From an uncultured bacterium (GTDB lineage Bacteria > Verrucomicrobiota > Verrucomicrobiia > Verrucomicrobiales > V1-33): 54,872 nucleotides of DNA. Where the stretch lies: assembly GCA_903936775.1 (NCBI GenBank), contig CAIZWU010000316.1, forward strand, positions 1 to 54,872. The letters run 5' to 3'. Shown here in pieces: positions 43,888 through 52,369 of this stretch. The position numbers and the translations under genes are program-made. Below the pieces are notes generated by a model that was not told where the DNA came from, ran no database searches, and worked only from the letters and a program-made list of their open reading frames with translations. The number at the start of each line of letters is the position of its first letter. The stretch's first letter is position 1.

Positions 43888-44184
43888 TCAACGTCTGCGT
43901 TGGCCATAGCCTGGACGGCGCTTGCAATGCCGCAGGCACAGGATGCGGATCCGGTCTGGGCGGATTTCATACAGCACATCGTAAGGAAAGCGCTTCAATC
44001 GTGACCGGCGGACGGTTTTTGAACCAAGGAAAAAGCCGAAGCCATCAGGGCGTATTTGAATTTGGTTCAAAGTCGCAAGCACTGCGCTGAGGAATGCTTC
44101 TCCCAAGCCCGGATTCTGGTCTTCGTACCACGCGACACCTACGTTGACTTCTTTTTGGACCTGATGGTGGAAGCTCAATTTCAT
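43888..44184 (-). CDS. RelE/ParE-family toxin
   Basis: The 98-residue protein has the family pattern: LSFHHQVQKEVNVGVAWYEDQNPGLGEAFLSAVLATLNQI at the N-terminus and RRSRLKRFPYDVLYEIRPDRIRILCLRHCKRRPGYG at the C-terminus, the usual 'F.y.v.Y.v..d.i.i.ai.H..r.p'. RelE-type toxins cleave mRNA on ribosomes and ParE types poison gyrase; sequence does not settle which. It overlaps the antitoxin gene by 4 bases, the normal toxin-antitoxin layout with the antitoxin first. Confidence 0.85.
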   Translation of the reverse strand: MKLSFHHQVQKEVNVGVAWYEDQNPGLGEAFLSAVLATLNQIQIRPDGFGFFLGSKTVRRSRLKRFPYDVLYEIRPDRIRILCLRHCKRRPGYGQRRR

Positions 44185-44411
44185 CCGCCTGCGCCGGGGA
44201 CCGTGATTCCGGCGACGAAGGCTTCATAGCTGATTTCCAGATCGGGGTCCGCATCCATCTCCGCCGAGCGGCATTCCGACTCCTCCAGCCATGCCCGGTC
44301 GGCGGTTTGTTGCCAATCCACTGGCACGCTGGCATAAAGCCGGTCGGCGAGAGCGATGCGTTCGGAGACGGGTAAATCAAAAAAAAGCTGCGGAAGCATG
44401 GGCGATTTCAC
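44181..44411 (-). CDS. Addiction-module antitoxin (short RelB-like component)
   Basis: The 76-residue protein begins at a GTG (44411) with AGGAG about 12 bases upstream; an ATG at 44399 is an alternative. The pattern LPQLFFDLPVSERIALADRLYASVPVD and RAWLEESECRSAEMDADPD is that of the addiction module antitoxin family (about 70-75 residues, Glu/Asp-rich) which pairs with RelE/ParE toxins. It is translated before and overlaps the toxin. It would bind the toxin and repress its own promoter. Confidence 0.83.
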   Translation of the reverse strand: MKSPMLPQLFFDLPVSERIALADRLYASVPVDWQQTADRAWLEESECRSAEMDADPDLEISYEAFVAGITVPGAGG

Positions 44412-44465
44412 AAGCCAACTTCTCCTGGATGGGGGAGGAAGTCCAATGCTTTTCTACTAGCGAAT

Positions 44466-45449
44466 TCATGCGCCGGCGAAGTTTTTCAGAAACTCCAGTA
44501 CCCGCCGTTCATGCCACGGCTGCCAGCCTGGCCGGAAATCAGGGAATCCGACGTGCCCGCCATGGGCCGGGGTTTCGAGATGGAATCCAATCGTTTCCAG
44601 GGCGGCGGCGGTTGGGAAAGACGGCGTGTCCAGCAAGGGGTCGTTCAAGGCATTAAGCAGCAGGGCGGGCACGCGGATGTTTGTCAGATGGGGCAGGGAA
44701 GAGGCCCGGGACCAGTAGTCTTCGGCCCCGGCGAAGCCGTGGAGCGGGGCGGTGACGTGTTCGTAGAAGTCGCGGATGGTGCGGATTTTGGCCAGGCGGG
44801 CGGAGTCGATCGATCCGGGGAATTGCCGGGCTTTGGCAGCGGCTTTGGCAAGGAGGGTTTTGAGGAAACGGTGGAGGTAAAGGCGGTTGCCTCGGCGTTG
44901 GTCGAGGACGCTGGCGCTTGAGGCTAGATCCACCGGGGCGGAGATGGCGATGGCGGCTTGGACGGCGGGATGTGGCGGGGTTTCCCCGGCGTATTTCAGA
45001 GTGATGTTCCCACCGAGGCTGAAGCCAATCAGGGCGATGCGGTGATAAGTCAGGGCGGCGTGATTAATGACGAGGCGGAGGTCGCCGGATTCGCCGCTGT
45101 GGTAGGACCGGAGCAGCCGGTTGGGGAGGCCGCCGCAGCTGCGGTAGTTCCAGGCAAGCACGTCCCAGCCTTGGCTGCCAAGGGTCCGGGCCATGCCGCG
45201 GATGTAGGTCGCCTGCACGCTGCCTTCCAATCCGTGGGAGAGGATCGCAAGGGGGCGGAGAGGTTCCTTGCCGGTGGAGTTAGGGTGCTCCAGCCATGCG
45301 AGATCCAAAAAGTCGCCATCAGCGAGTTCAAGGCGCTGGTGCCGCGTCCAGGCCTCCGGGGGGGCGGGGAGGAGGGATGGCAGGACCGTGGCAAGGTGCC
45401 CGTGGCGGAGCAGGCGCGGCGGGCAGTAGGTGGAAGAAACGAGAGGCAC
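44466..45449 (-). CDS. Alpha/beta hydrolase, YheT family
   Basis: The 327-residue protein shows the YheT hallmarks: LRHGHLATVLPSLL at the start, ILSHGLEGSVQATYIRGMA, WDVLAWNYRSCGGLPNRLLRSYHSGESGDL, nucleophile GFSLGGN, NALNDPLLDTPSFP (acid) and HGGHVGF (catalytic His). The family hydrolyses ester substrates of unknown identity. It lies 9 bases downstream of the exported nuclease/phosphatase gene and is probably in the same transcript. Confidence 0.9.
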   Translation of the reverse strand: MPLVSSTYCPPRLLRHGHLATVLPSLLPAPPEAWTRHQRLELADGDFLDLAWLEHPNSTGKEPLRPLAILSHGLEGSVQATYIRGMARTLGSQGWDVLAWNYRSCGGLPNRLLRSYHSGESGDLRLVINHAALTYHRIALIGFSLGGNITLKYAGETPPHPAVQAAIAISAPVDLASSASVLDQRRGNRLYLHRFLKTLLAKAAAKARQFPGSIDSARLAKIRTIRDFYEHVTAPLHGFAGAEDYWSRASSLPHLTNIRVPALLLNALNDPLLDTPSFPTAAALETIGFHLETPAHGGHVGFPDFRPGWQPWHERRVLEFLKNFAGA

Positions 45450-45458
45450 GGCGGACAG

Positions 45459-46340
45459 CTACTTTGCTGGGGGCAGCAGGAGTTGCACGGGGAGGTGATC
45501 ACTGACGGCCATGTCCACCCCGACGGTGGAGGCGGTGAGTTCACCGAAACCTTTGGCGAAAAGATAGTCGAAGGTGGTGGGCTCGAAGCGGCCGCCGGGC
45601 TCCGTCCGCCAGGTGAGGCGTTTTTCCTTGGGAACGTTGAGCCACGTATTGTGAAATCCGCCTTTGGTCAGGAGGTCGACGACGTGGCATTCGGGGAATT
45701 GGCCGTCATGGTTGGTATTGAAATCGCCCCCCGCGATCCAGCCGCGGATGGGGCGGTTTCCGTAGGCGACGGACATGTCCTTCATGTGGCGCAGGAGTTG
45801 GGTGGCCTGCTCATCGCGCATGGTCCCGACGTTTTTGGCGCCTTCCGGGGTGTCGCTGCCGCGGTTGGATTTGAGGTGGTTGCCATAGACCATGATGAGT
45901 CCCTTGCCGTCAGGGTCTTCGAGGGAAGCGAAAGAGAAGCCGCGGGAAATGTTGGGGACGTTGGCTTTCCATGCTTCCCACCAGGCCCCCTGACATTTGA
46001 GCTTGGAGGCAATCCCGATCTGCTGCGGGCGGATTTCGCCGGACTGGGGATCGACAAAGCTGCTCACAACATGGACGACCAGACCGGGGACGACGGAGCA
46101 GACTTCGTGAAAGGCGTTCCAGTCGTTGACTTCCACGCCGATGAAGATGTCGGGGTTCAGCGCCTTGAGGGCGTCCTGTCCGGCCTTCATGTGGGTGGCG
46201 GCTTCCTCTGCGGAGGCGGTGGGCCGTTTGCCGGGAAACCATTCCATATTCCACGAAATAGTTTTGAGGGGCGCGGGCTGGGACCAGGCGGTCGTGAGCA
46301 GGGTGAGCAGGAACAGGATCGGGGAAAGGAGACGCTTCAT
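45459..46340 (-). CDS. Exported endonuclease/exonuclease/phosphatase family protein
   Basis: From the ATG at 46340 the protein has 293 residues with a signal peptide (MKRLLSPILFLLTLLTTAWSQ). The EEP motifs are ISWNMEWFPG, IGVEVNDWNAF, YGNHLKSNRG, GWIAGGDFNTNHDG and MAVSDHLPVQLLLP, giving the His, Asp, Asn and Glu needed for metal-dependent phosphodiester or phosphate-ester cleavage. Exported members can be DNases or lipid phosphatases. It shares a strand with the YheT-like gene and diverges from the permease gene. Confidence 0.87.
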   Translation of the reverse strand: MKRLLSPILFLLTLLTTAWSQPAPLKTISWNMEWFPGKRPTASAEEAATHMKAGQDALKALNPDIFIGVEVNDWNAFHEVCSVVPGLVVHVVSSFVDPQSGEIRPQQIGIASKLKCQGAWWEAWKANVPNISRGFSFASLEDPDGKGLIMVYGNHLKSNRGSDTPEGAKNVGTMRDEQATQLLRHMKDMSVAYGNRPIRGWIAGGDFNTNHDGQFPECHVVDLLTKGGFHNTWLNVPKEKRLTWRTEPGGRFEPTTFDYLFAKGFGELTASTVGVDMAVSDHLPVQLLLPPAK

Positions 46341-46500
46341 GGATTTACGACAACGGGGCACAGATTCGGGTCAGCGCAAGTTACGTGCAGGGGCGGGACC
46401 ATGCGGCGGTCTTTTTTGTCACATCAGCCGGGACCGGTGTGCCCTTGTGTTTGGCGGGGCAGGCGAAAGAATAGGGTAACCTCTCTCCGTCTTTCCCTGC

Positions 46501-47475
46501 ATGCCGTTGCCCGTTCCCAGCCCCACCGGGGATATCTTTTACGCCTTTCTCAGTATCCTGCTGGAAGGCGCTCCATTCATTCTGCTGGGGGCGCTGATCT
46601 CCGGGGTAATTGACGCCTGGTTGCCCTCCGGGGCGATGGACCGCCTGCTGCCGAAGCGGGCCTTCCCGGCGATTTTGGTGAGCGGGTTGCTGGGGATTAT
46701 TTTCCCGGTTTGTGAATGCGCCATCGTGCCGGTGATCCGCCGTTTGGTGCAGAAGGGGCTGCCGCTGGGTTGTGCCATGACTTACATGCTGGCGGCACCG
46801 ATCGTGAATCCGATCGTGGCCCTGAGCACCTGGACAGCCTTCACGGGGCGGGATCCCCTGCTGATGATGGGATCGCGGGTGACGATGGGATATGTTATCG
46901 CGGTGCTGGCTGGCCTGGTTATTTCGCGCTTTGCGGCGTCATCGGTCTTGAAGGACCGGGTCCTGGCAGGGATTTCGACTCCGGTCCTGGCGGGGGCTGC
47001 CGCGGCTGAAGGAAAACCGGATCACGGGAAGCGGTTTGTGCAGGCGATGCGCACGGCGCAGCGGGATTTTCTGGATGTAGCCTTATATTTTGTGATTGGG
47101 GTGGCGATTGCTTCGATTCTCAAGACGCAGGTCTTCTACCGTCCGTCGCTTCAGGAAGGCATGGGAGTGGTGGCGGGGAATCATTGGATTGCGGCGCCCG
47201 TGCTGATGGTGATGGCCTTTGTGTTGAGCCTGTGCAGCACCACCGATGCGTTCATCATCGCGGCGGACAATCTTTTCCCGGCGGTGGCCAAGCTGGCATT
47301 CCTCGTCTTTGGGCCGATGATGGATCTCAAGCTGATCTTCCTCTACTCCACAGTGCTGAAACCGCGCGCGGTGGCGGCACTGGCAGTGTCCTTGTTCATT
47401 GCCGTCTACGCGGCCGGTTTTGGCATGGAAGCGATCTGGCCGTGGCTGCAATCCCTTGCCTGGTTTAAATCATGA
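46501..47475 (+). CDS. Permease, DUF318/YraQ family
   Basis: The 324-residue protein is mostly membrane helices. The family signatures are ILLEGAPFILLGALISGVIDAWL, FPVCECAIVPVIRRLVQKGLPLGCAMTYMLAAPIVNPI, and LCSTTDAFIIAA. The CECAI motif holds two Cys in the membrane region. Such permeases are found in pairs with YcgQ-type proteins and sometimes under zinc or arsenic control. The partner gene follows with a 4-base overlap. Confidence 0.9.
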   Translation: MPLPVPSPTGDIFYAFLSILLEGAPFILLGALISGVIDAWLPSGAMDRLLPKRAFPAILVSGLLGIIFPVCECAIVPVIRRLVQKGLPLGCAMTYMLAAPIVNPIVALSTWTAFTGRDPLLMMGSRVTMGYVIAVLAGLVISRFAASSVLKDRVLAGISTPVLAGAAAAEGKPDHGKRFVQAMRTAQRDFLDVALYFVIGVAIASILKTQVFYRPSLQEGMGVVAGNHWIAAPVLMVMAFVLSLCSTTDAFIIAADNLFPAVAKLAFLVFGPMMDLKLIFLYSTVLKPRAVAALAVSLFIAVYAAGFGMEAIWPWLQSLAWFKS

Positions 47476-48515
47476 GTGCTACTCCCGACTCCCCTCCCGA
47501 TCACGGCCATAAACCTGCCGGTCACGCCCATGGGGCGGACTGTGGCTGTGAACATGATCATCACGACCATGCGCATGGTCATCAACACGGCCATGAAGCC
47601 GTCGCCCACCCGGCGGGTGAAGCTGAATGGACGAAGCGCTTTCTGTTGTTCCTGGAGCTGGGGGTCCTCCTGATCTGGGCAGTGATGATGATTTGGTTTT
47701 ATGCCAGCGGCCGCATCAACAGCTACCTGATCGGAGAGGGGACTTTCCGCATCCAGGTGCTGGTGGGCGGGCTGATCCTTGCTGTGCTGGGGATTTTCAA
47801 CTGGCAGATGCGGGCCCAGCCGGAGAGTTGCGGGCATGATCATGCGGAGGGCGGATGTTGTGACCACGATCACGATAAGGCGGAAAGCCATTCCCATGAG
47901 GGCACCCCGGCAGGGCGTGGCTTGGCCTTGGCTTTACTGGCGCTTTCGGTGACGGGCTCAGTGGTGCTGACTCCGGACGAATTCAGTGATAAATACAAAC
48001 GGAACATGCTGGCGGCGTATTCGTCCCGCACCGGGAGTGATACCAAGGCTCCGGAAGCCTATCGTTTAACGCCTGAGGGATCGCCCACGGAGGCGGCAGC
48101 CGGGGGGATGACCTTGGCGGTGGTGGAGAAATACCGTCCCCGGAACAAGGAGGGAAATTTCGAACTCGGGGTGGAGGAGCTTTATTACAGCAGTGCAGAC
48201 CCGGAGTATGCCAAAGTGATGAAGGGGCAGGGAGTGGAAACGGTGGGGCAAATCGTCAAGGACACTTCGAGCACGGAGCCGGGCCGGTGGCGGGTCTTTG
48301 TGCTGCAGATGACTTGTTGTGCTGCCGACGCGCGGCCGGTTTCCCTGCCCGTGGTATTTCAGGCCCCGGTCCCGGCCGGTCTTCAGGAAATGGGATGGTT
48401 CAAGCTGACCGGCCAGATTGATTATGTTGAGGAACGGGGTATTCCTTTAGCCATATTACGGGCGTCCTCTGCCCAGCCCAGCCTGCGGCCCAAGGAACAG
48501 CGGAGTCTGTTTTGA
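47472..48515 (+). CDS. TIGR03943/YcgQ-type membrane protein with His-rich N-terminus
   Basis: The 347-residue protein begins with a metal-binding-type segment (HGHKPAGHAHGADCGCEHDH, then many more His), followed by two membrane helices (LFLELGVLLIWAVMMIWFYA and IQVLVGGLILAVLGIF), a second His/Cys cluster (ESCGHDHAEGGCCDHDHD) and a soluble C-terminal domain with FVLQMTCCAADARPVSLPVVF. The latter is the conserved TIGR03943 end. The His and Cys clusters point to a metal ion such as zinc or copper. Translation is coupled to the YraQ permease (ATGA overlap); together they likely form one transporter. Confidence 0.88.
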   Translation: MSATPDSPPDHGHKPAGHAHGADCGCEHDHHDHAHGHQHGHEAVAHPAGEAEWTKRFLLFLELGVLLIWAVMMIWFYASGRINSYLIGEGTFRIQVLVGGLILAVLGIFNWQMRAQPESCGHDHAEGGCCDHDHDKAESHSHEGTPAGRGLALALLALSVTGSVVLTPDEFSDKYKRNMLAAYSSRTGSDTKAPEAYRLTPEGSPTEAAAGGMTLAVVEKYRPRNKEGNFELGVEELYYSSADPEYAKVMKGQGVETVGQIVKDTSSTEPGRWRVFVLQMTCCAADARPVSLPVVFQAPVPAGLQEMGWFKLTGQIDYVEERGIPLAILRASSAQPSLRPKEQRSLF

Positions 48516-48535
48516 TCTGACCCCTTCCAACAAAT

Positions 48536-49657
48536 ATGGCTGTACGAAGTTTGGAGGATCTGGGGTGGAATGATGTCCTCGAAGCTGAGTTTGAGCCATA
48601 CCGGGAAACCGGTTGGACGCCCGCGCGGTTGATCCGGGATAACAAAATTTCCTATGGAGCGCTCTACGTCGCGGGTGGAGGCTTTGAGGAAGTGGAAGTG
48701 GTTTTGGGGGGCAAGGTCTATCATGAAGCGGCCACCGATGCGGACCTTCCGGCGGTGGGCGATTGGGTGGCCTTGGAGTTGGGCAAGGAAGAGGGCGAGA
48801 CCGTGATCCGGGCCCGTCTGGAGCGGCGGAACCGGCTTTCCCGCAAGGCCGCCGGGCAGAGTACGGAAGAGCAGGTGATGGTGGCCAATGTGGATGTGGT
48901 GGTGGTGGTGACCGAGGCCGGACCGGACTTCAATCCGCGGCGCATGGAGCGGTTTTTTGCGATCATCGGCCGCAGTGGCGCCCAGGCAGTAGTCCTGCTC
49001 AACAAGTGTGATCTTTACGAGCGGGAACAGAACGAGGCGGCGGCGGAATCGATCCGGGCCTTGAATCCCGAAGCCAGCATCCACATTACCAGTGCCCAGG
49101 AGAAAAAGGGACTGAAGGCGCTCAAACAATACTTTCAACGGGGCGCCACCGTCGCCATGGTCGGGTCCAGCGGCGTGGGGAAATCCGCCCTGATCAATCA
49201 ATTGCTGGGGGACGAGTTCCAGTGGACCGGGGAGGTGAATGAAATCACCGGCAAGGGACGCCACACCACCACGGCGCGGGAACTCATGGTGCTGCGCGGC
49301 GGCGGGATCATCGTGGACAATCCCGGCATCCGGGAGGTGCAGATGTGGACGGACGAAAGCACCTTGCGGGAGCGTTTCGCCGATATCGAATCCCTTGCGG
49401 AGCAGTGCCAGTTTGGCGACTGCAAACATACTTCAGACCGGGGCTGTGCGATCCGTCAGGCGGTGGCGGACGGGCGGTTGGAGCAGGAACGCTACAATGG
49501 ATTTCTCAAGCTGGATGCGGAATTGGCGCAGCTGGGTGCCCGCACCAAAACGCGCCGGATGACGGAGGAACGGCGCTCCAAACGGGACCACAAGATCAAG
49601 GCAAGAAACCGGGCCGACCGGATCGATATCGAACGCGATCTGAAACCCCGGGCCTGA
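48536..49657 (+). CDS. rsgA: Ribosome small-subunit-dependent GTPase RsgA (YjeQ)
   Basis: The 373-residue protein has the circularly permuted GTPase order: OB-fold first, then G4 LLNKCDLYE, G5 TSAQEKKG, G1 MVGSSGVGKSALINQLLG, G2 KGRHTT, G3 IVDNPGIREVQMW. A zinc-binding end follows, CQFGDCKHTSDRGCAIRQAV (Cys, Cys-x-His, Cys). RsgA checks late assembly of the 30S subunit and interacts with 16S rRNA near the decoding centre. It is 20 bases downstream of the YcgQ-like gene. A basic C-terminus (KTRRMTEERRSKRDHKIKAR) adds likely rRNA contact. Confidence 0.96.
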   Translation: MAVRSLEDLGWNDVLEAEFEPYRETGWTPARLIRDNKISYGALYVAGGGFEEVEVVLGGKVYHEAATDADLPAVGDWVALELGKEEGETVIRARLERRNRLSRKAAGQSTEEQVMVANVDVVVVVTEAGPDFNPRRMERFFAIIGRSGAQAVVLLNKCDLYEREQNEAAAESIRALNPEASIHITSAQEKKGLKALKQYFQRGATVAMVGSSGVGKSALINQLLGDEFQWTGEVNEITGKGRHTTTARELMVLRGGGIIVDNPGIREVQMWTDESTLRERFADIESLAEQCQFGDCKHTSDRGCAIRQAVADGRLEQERYNGFLKLDAELAQLGARTKTRRMTEERRSKRDHKIKARNRADRIDIERDLKPRA

Positions 49658-49668
49658 GGACTAACTGT

Positions 49669-49688
49669 TTCCGGTGCAGCGGCCGGAA
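49669..49688. terminator. Possible bidirectional terminator between rsgA and parA-like genes
   Basis: Arms TTCCGG and CCGGAA with an 8-base loop lie in the 33-base gap between the two convergent genes. The stem is short and there is no long T-run, so confidence is low. Confidence 0.4.
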
Positions 49689-49690
49689 GG

Positions 49691-50488
49691 TTACAGGGAA
49701 GCAGCCGGCACGGCATCGCTGCTGAGTTGCCGGGCGAGGAAGGCTTCAGCCACCTGACGGTAGGCGGTGGCAGCTTTCCCGTTGGGATCGTACTCGATGA
49801 GTGCCTTTTCAAAACTTTGGCTCTCGGCCACCGCGATACTGCGTGGAATGCAGACGGGGTAGACCAGATCCCCAAAAGCGCGGCGCACCTCCTCCACCAC
49901 CGCCCGGCAATGCCCGGTGCGGCCATCATACATGGTCATCAGAATGCCTTCCAGCGTCACAGAAGGATTGATCCCACTGGTCGCGATCTGATCGTGGATA
50001 TCCACAATCCGGGCCAATCCTTCCAAACCGAAATATTCGCATTGGATCGGAATCAGCAGGCCGTCTGCAGCAGCCAGCGCCGAGGTCATCAGGATGCCCA
50101 GGGACGGTGGGCAGTCGATCAGGAGGAAATCAAAACGCCCGGTGTCCTTGAGGGGGGTGAGCACTTCCCGCAGGCGGATCAGGTGATTTTCTGCCCGGAC
50201 TAGTTCCACTTCGCAGCCGGCCAGTTCCATCTGGGCGGGAATGATCGAGAGATTGGGGAACCGCGTTTGCTGGATTTTGCCGGCAAGCGTGTCATGGCCG
50301 ATCAGGACGCGGTAAAGGCTTTGCCCTTCGCCGGCGCGGTGCCCGAGGGCGCTGGAAGCATTCCCCTGGGGGTCAAGGTCCAGCAGAAGCACCCTCGCGC
50401 CGGCCTTGGCCAGGCAGGTGGAGAGATTGATGGCGGTGGTGGTTTTACCCACACCCCCTTTTTGGTTGGCGATGGCAATGATCTTCAT
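49691..50488 (-). CDS. ParA/Soj-type ATPase without a neighbouring ParB
   Basis: From the ATG at 50488 the protein is 265 residues: deviant Walker A MKIIAIANQKGGVGKTTTAINLS (K15), LLLDLDPQGNASSALGH, FDFLLIDCPPSLGILMTSALAAADGLLIPIQCEYFGLEGL, and a MTMYDGRTG end region, all typical of Soj/ParA. Such ATPases move or place DNA or protein complexes on the nucleoid. A parB partner is not in the window, and the 3' neighbour is rsgA. It may be the chromosomal Soj with spo0J elsewhere or a ParA-like positioning factor. Confidence 0.92.
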   Translation of the reverse strand: MKIIAIANQKGGVGKTTTAINLSTCLAKAGARVLLLDLDPQGNASSALGHRAGEGQSLYRVLIGHDTLAGKIQQTRFPNLSIIPAQMELAGCEVELVRAENHLIRLREVLTPLKDTGRFDFLLIDCPPSLGILMTSALAAADGLLIPIQCEYFGLEGLARIVDIHDQIATSGINPSVTLEGILMTMYDGRTGHCRAVVEEVRRAFGDLVYPVCIPRSIAVAESQSFEKALIEYDPNGKAATAYRQVAEAFLARQLSSDAVPAASL

Positions 50489-50559
50489 GCAGGACGGCGG
50501 AAAGCGATATACCCACAGGAACCAGCAGGGTGCCAGCGGATTCGTCCCCTTCTTTCCGC

Positions 50560-51624
50560 TCAGAGGTGCTGGGAATGGGTTTGCTGCAGGGGAAGCCGCA
50601 GCGTGAGTGCCGTGTGATCGGGCACGGAGGTGGCCGTAATTTCGCCGCCGTGCGCCTGCGCAATCCACTGGCAAATACTCAGTCCCAGTCCCACTCCGTC
50701 CTGACCACTGCCCCGGGAGCTACTGCTGCGGTAGAAGCGGTTGAAGATGTGCGGCAACTCATCGCCGGGGATACCCCTGCCGCCGCTTTCCACGCTCAGA
50801 AGGGCGTGGCAGCCCTCCTGTTTCAACCTATAACGGATGTATCCTTCTTCGCGGTTATACTTCACTGCGTTGTCCGTGAGATTCAGGAGCAATTGGCGCA
50901 GCCGGTGGCGGTCAGCCCGCAGGGCAATGGTGTCTTCGAGGACGACGGCGACAGTGAGGTTCAGGCTCTGGCCAAGGATTTCCGCTTCACTGGCGGCATC
51001 CCGCAGCAGGTCATGCAGGGCGACTTCCTCTGTCATCAACGTCACCTGTCCCGCGTCGGCCTGGGTCAGCAGGGTCAGGCCGCTCACTACGCGGTTCAAG
51101 CGGTCGACTTCATCCAACCAGCTGATGATCTGATCCCGCATCGGTTCGCTCAAGTCATGGCGGCTGAGGGACTGCTCAAATCCGCTGCGCAGGATGGTCA
51201 GTGGCGTCTTCAACTCGTGCGAGGCATGCAGGGTGAATTCCCGGACCCGGGCAAAGGAGGTCTCCAGCCGGCCCGTCATGTCATTCATGACGGAGGTAAG
51301 GCGGTCCAATTCGTCTCCCGTTCCCAACAGCGGCAGGCGGCGGTGCAGGCTGTCCTCGTGAATGTGTTCGGCCGCTTCCGCCAGTTTTACCACCGGGGCG
51401 AGGGAGCGGTGGATCAGCCACCAGCTGACCGCACCCAGCAGGACGAAGGGCACGCAGGATTCCAAAGCAGTATCCGTGATAAACTGCCATTTCTCTCCGG
51501 TCGAGGTGCCGGCCGGGTCATGCCGGTGGAGTTCCTTCCACGCGAGCAGCAGGGAAATGGCGACGGCGGCGGCGAAAAGGCCGGTATGCCACCAGCAGAG
51601 GCGCTTGCGCAGGGACTTGGTCAT
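50560..51624 (-). CDS. Sensor histidine kinase with altered ATP-lid motif
   Basis: The 354-residue kinase has two membrane helices (about 14-30 and 56-74) with a very short periplasmic loop, then HAMP (IHRSLAPVVKLAEAAEHI), the H box FTLHASHELKTPLT (H136), N box LLLNLTDNAVKYN and G2 GQDGVGLGLSICQWIAQAHGG. In the G1 box the sequence is VESGGRGIPGDELPHIF; the Asp expected in DxGxGIP is Ser (S280). That residue normally contacts the adenine of ATP. Layout and helix spacing are like CusS-type kinases. It is coupled by ATGA overlap with the response regulator. Confidence 0.9.
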   Translation of the reverse strand: MTKSLRKRLCWWHTGLFAAAVAISLLLAWKELHRHDPAGTSTGEKWQFITDTALESCVPFVLLGAVSWWLIHRSLAPVVKLAEAAEHIHEDSLHRRLPLLGTGDELDRLTSVMNDMTGRLETSFARVREFTLHASHELKTPLTILRSGFEQSLSRHDLSEPMRDQIISWLDEVDRLNRVVSGLTLLTQADAGQVTLMTEEVALHDLLRDAASEAEILGQSLNLTVAVVLEDTIALRADRHRLRQLLLNLTDNAVKYNREEGYIRYRLKQEGCHALLSVESGGRGIPGDELPHIFNRFYRSSSSRGSGQDGVGLGLSICQWIAQAHGGEITATSVPDHTALTLRLPLQQTHSQHL

Positions 51625-52298
51625 GGCGCGGTTTCACTCAGCATATAACCCACCCCACGGATGGTATGCAGCAGGGGCGGGCTGGCCCCACTATCGGTTT
51701 TTTCCCGCAACTTCCGGATGTAAACGTCCACCAAGTTGGTGCCCGGATCAAAGTTATAGTCCCATACTTCCCGCAAGAGCAGGGAGCGTGGGCAAACTTG
51801 CCCGGCTTGTTTCATGAGTACTTCCAGCAGGCGGAACTCCCTTGCGCTCAACTCGATCAGACGGCCGCCCCGCGCCGCAATCCGGTGCGGCACATCCAAG
51901 GTGAGATCGGCGACGCGGAGCAGGATGGCCTTGGACTCGCCCCCCCGGCGGGTCAGGGCTTGGAGGCGTGCGACCACTTCTCCAATGGCGAAGGGCTTGG
52001 CCAGATAGTCATCGGCCCCGGCGTTGAGCCCTTCAATCCGTTGATCTACTTCTCCGAGGGCGGAGAGGAGCAGGATAGGGGTGCTGTTGCTCCGGCTCCG
52101 CAGGCGGCGCACCGCCGTCAGGCCATCGCAGCCCGGCAACATGATATCCATGACCACGGCATCGTAGGCCTGGGTGCTGATCAGTTCCACGGCCTCATCA
52201 CCCCGGCCGGAGACCTCCGGGGCAAATCCGGCTGCCGCCAATCCAGTCACCAAGCCCGCCGCGGTGCGGGCTTCGTCTTCAACAATCAAAATACGCAT
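51621..52298 (-). CDS. OmpR/PhoB-family response regulator (CusR-like)
   Basis: From the ATG at 52298 the protein has 225 residues: receiver domain with acidic MRILIVEDEARTAAGL, phospho-acceptor D51 in DAVVMDIMLPGCDGL, S79 and K101 (LAKPF). A winged-helix DNA-binding domain follows, LTLDVPHRIAARGGRLIELSAREFRLLEVLM ... DVYIRKLREKTDSG ... IRGVGYML. It precedes its kinase on the same strand with a 4-base overlap. The pair resembles heavy-metal responsive CusRS or CopRS systems, but no efflux genes are adjacent, so the target is unknown. Confidence 0.94.
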   Translation of the reverse strand: MRILIVEDEARTAAGLVTGLAAAGFAPEVSGRGDEAVELISTQAYDAVVMDIMLPGCDGLTAVRRLRSRSNSTPILLLSALGEVDQRIEGLNAGADDYLAKPFAIGEVVARLQALTRRGGESKAILLRVADLTLDVPHRIAARGGRLIELSAREFRLLEVLMKQAGQVCPRSLLLREVWDYNFDPGTNLVDVYIRKLREKTDSGASPPLLHTIRGVGYMLSETAP

Positions 52299-52369
52299 AT
52301 CGGAAAGAACATTCGCCGTCTTCAGAAGGATCATGAAACGGCGGGTGGGGGAATGCACCTTAAATTCCA

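Noticed and set aside
43709..43909. 66-codon plus-strand frame near the toxin gene
   Set aside because: Runs antisense into the toxin, no conserved pattern and no ribosome site.
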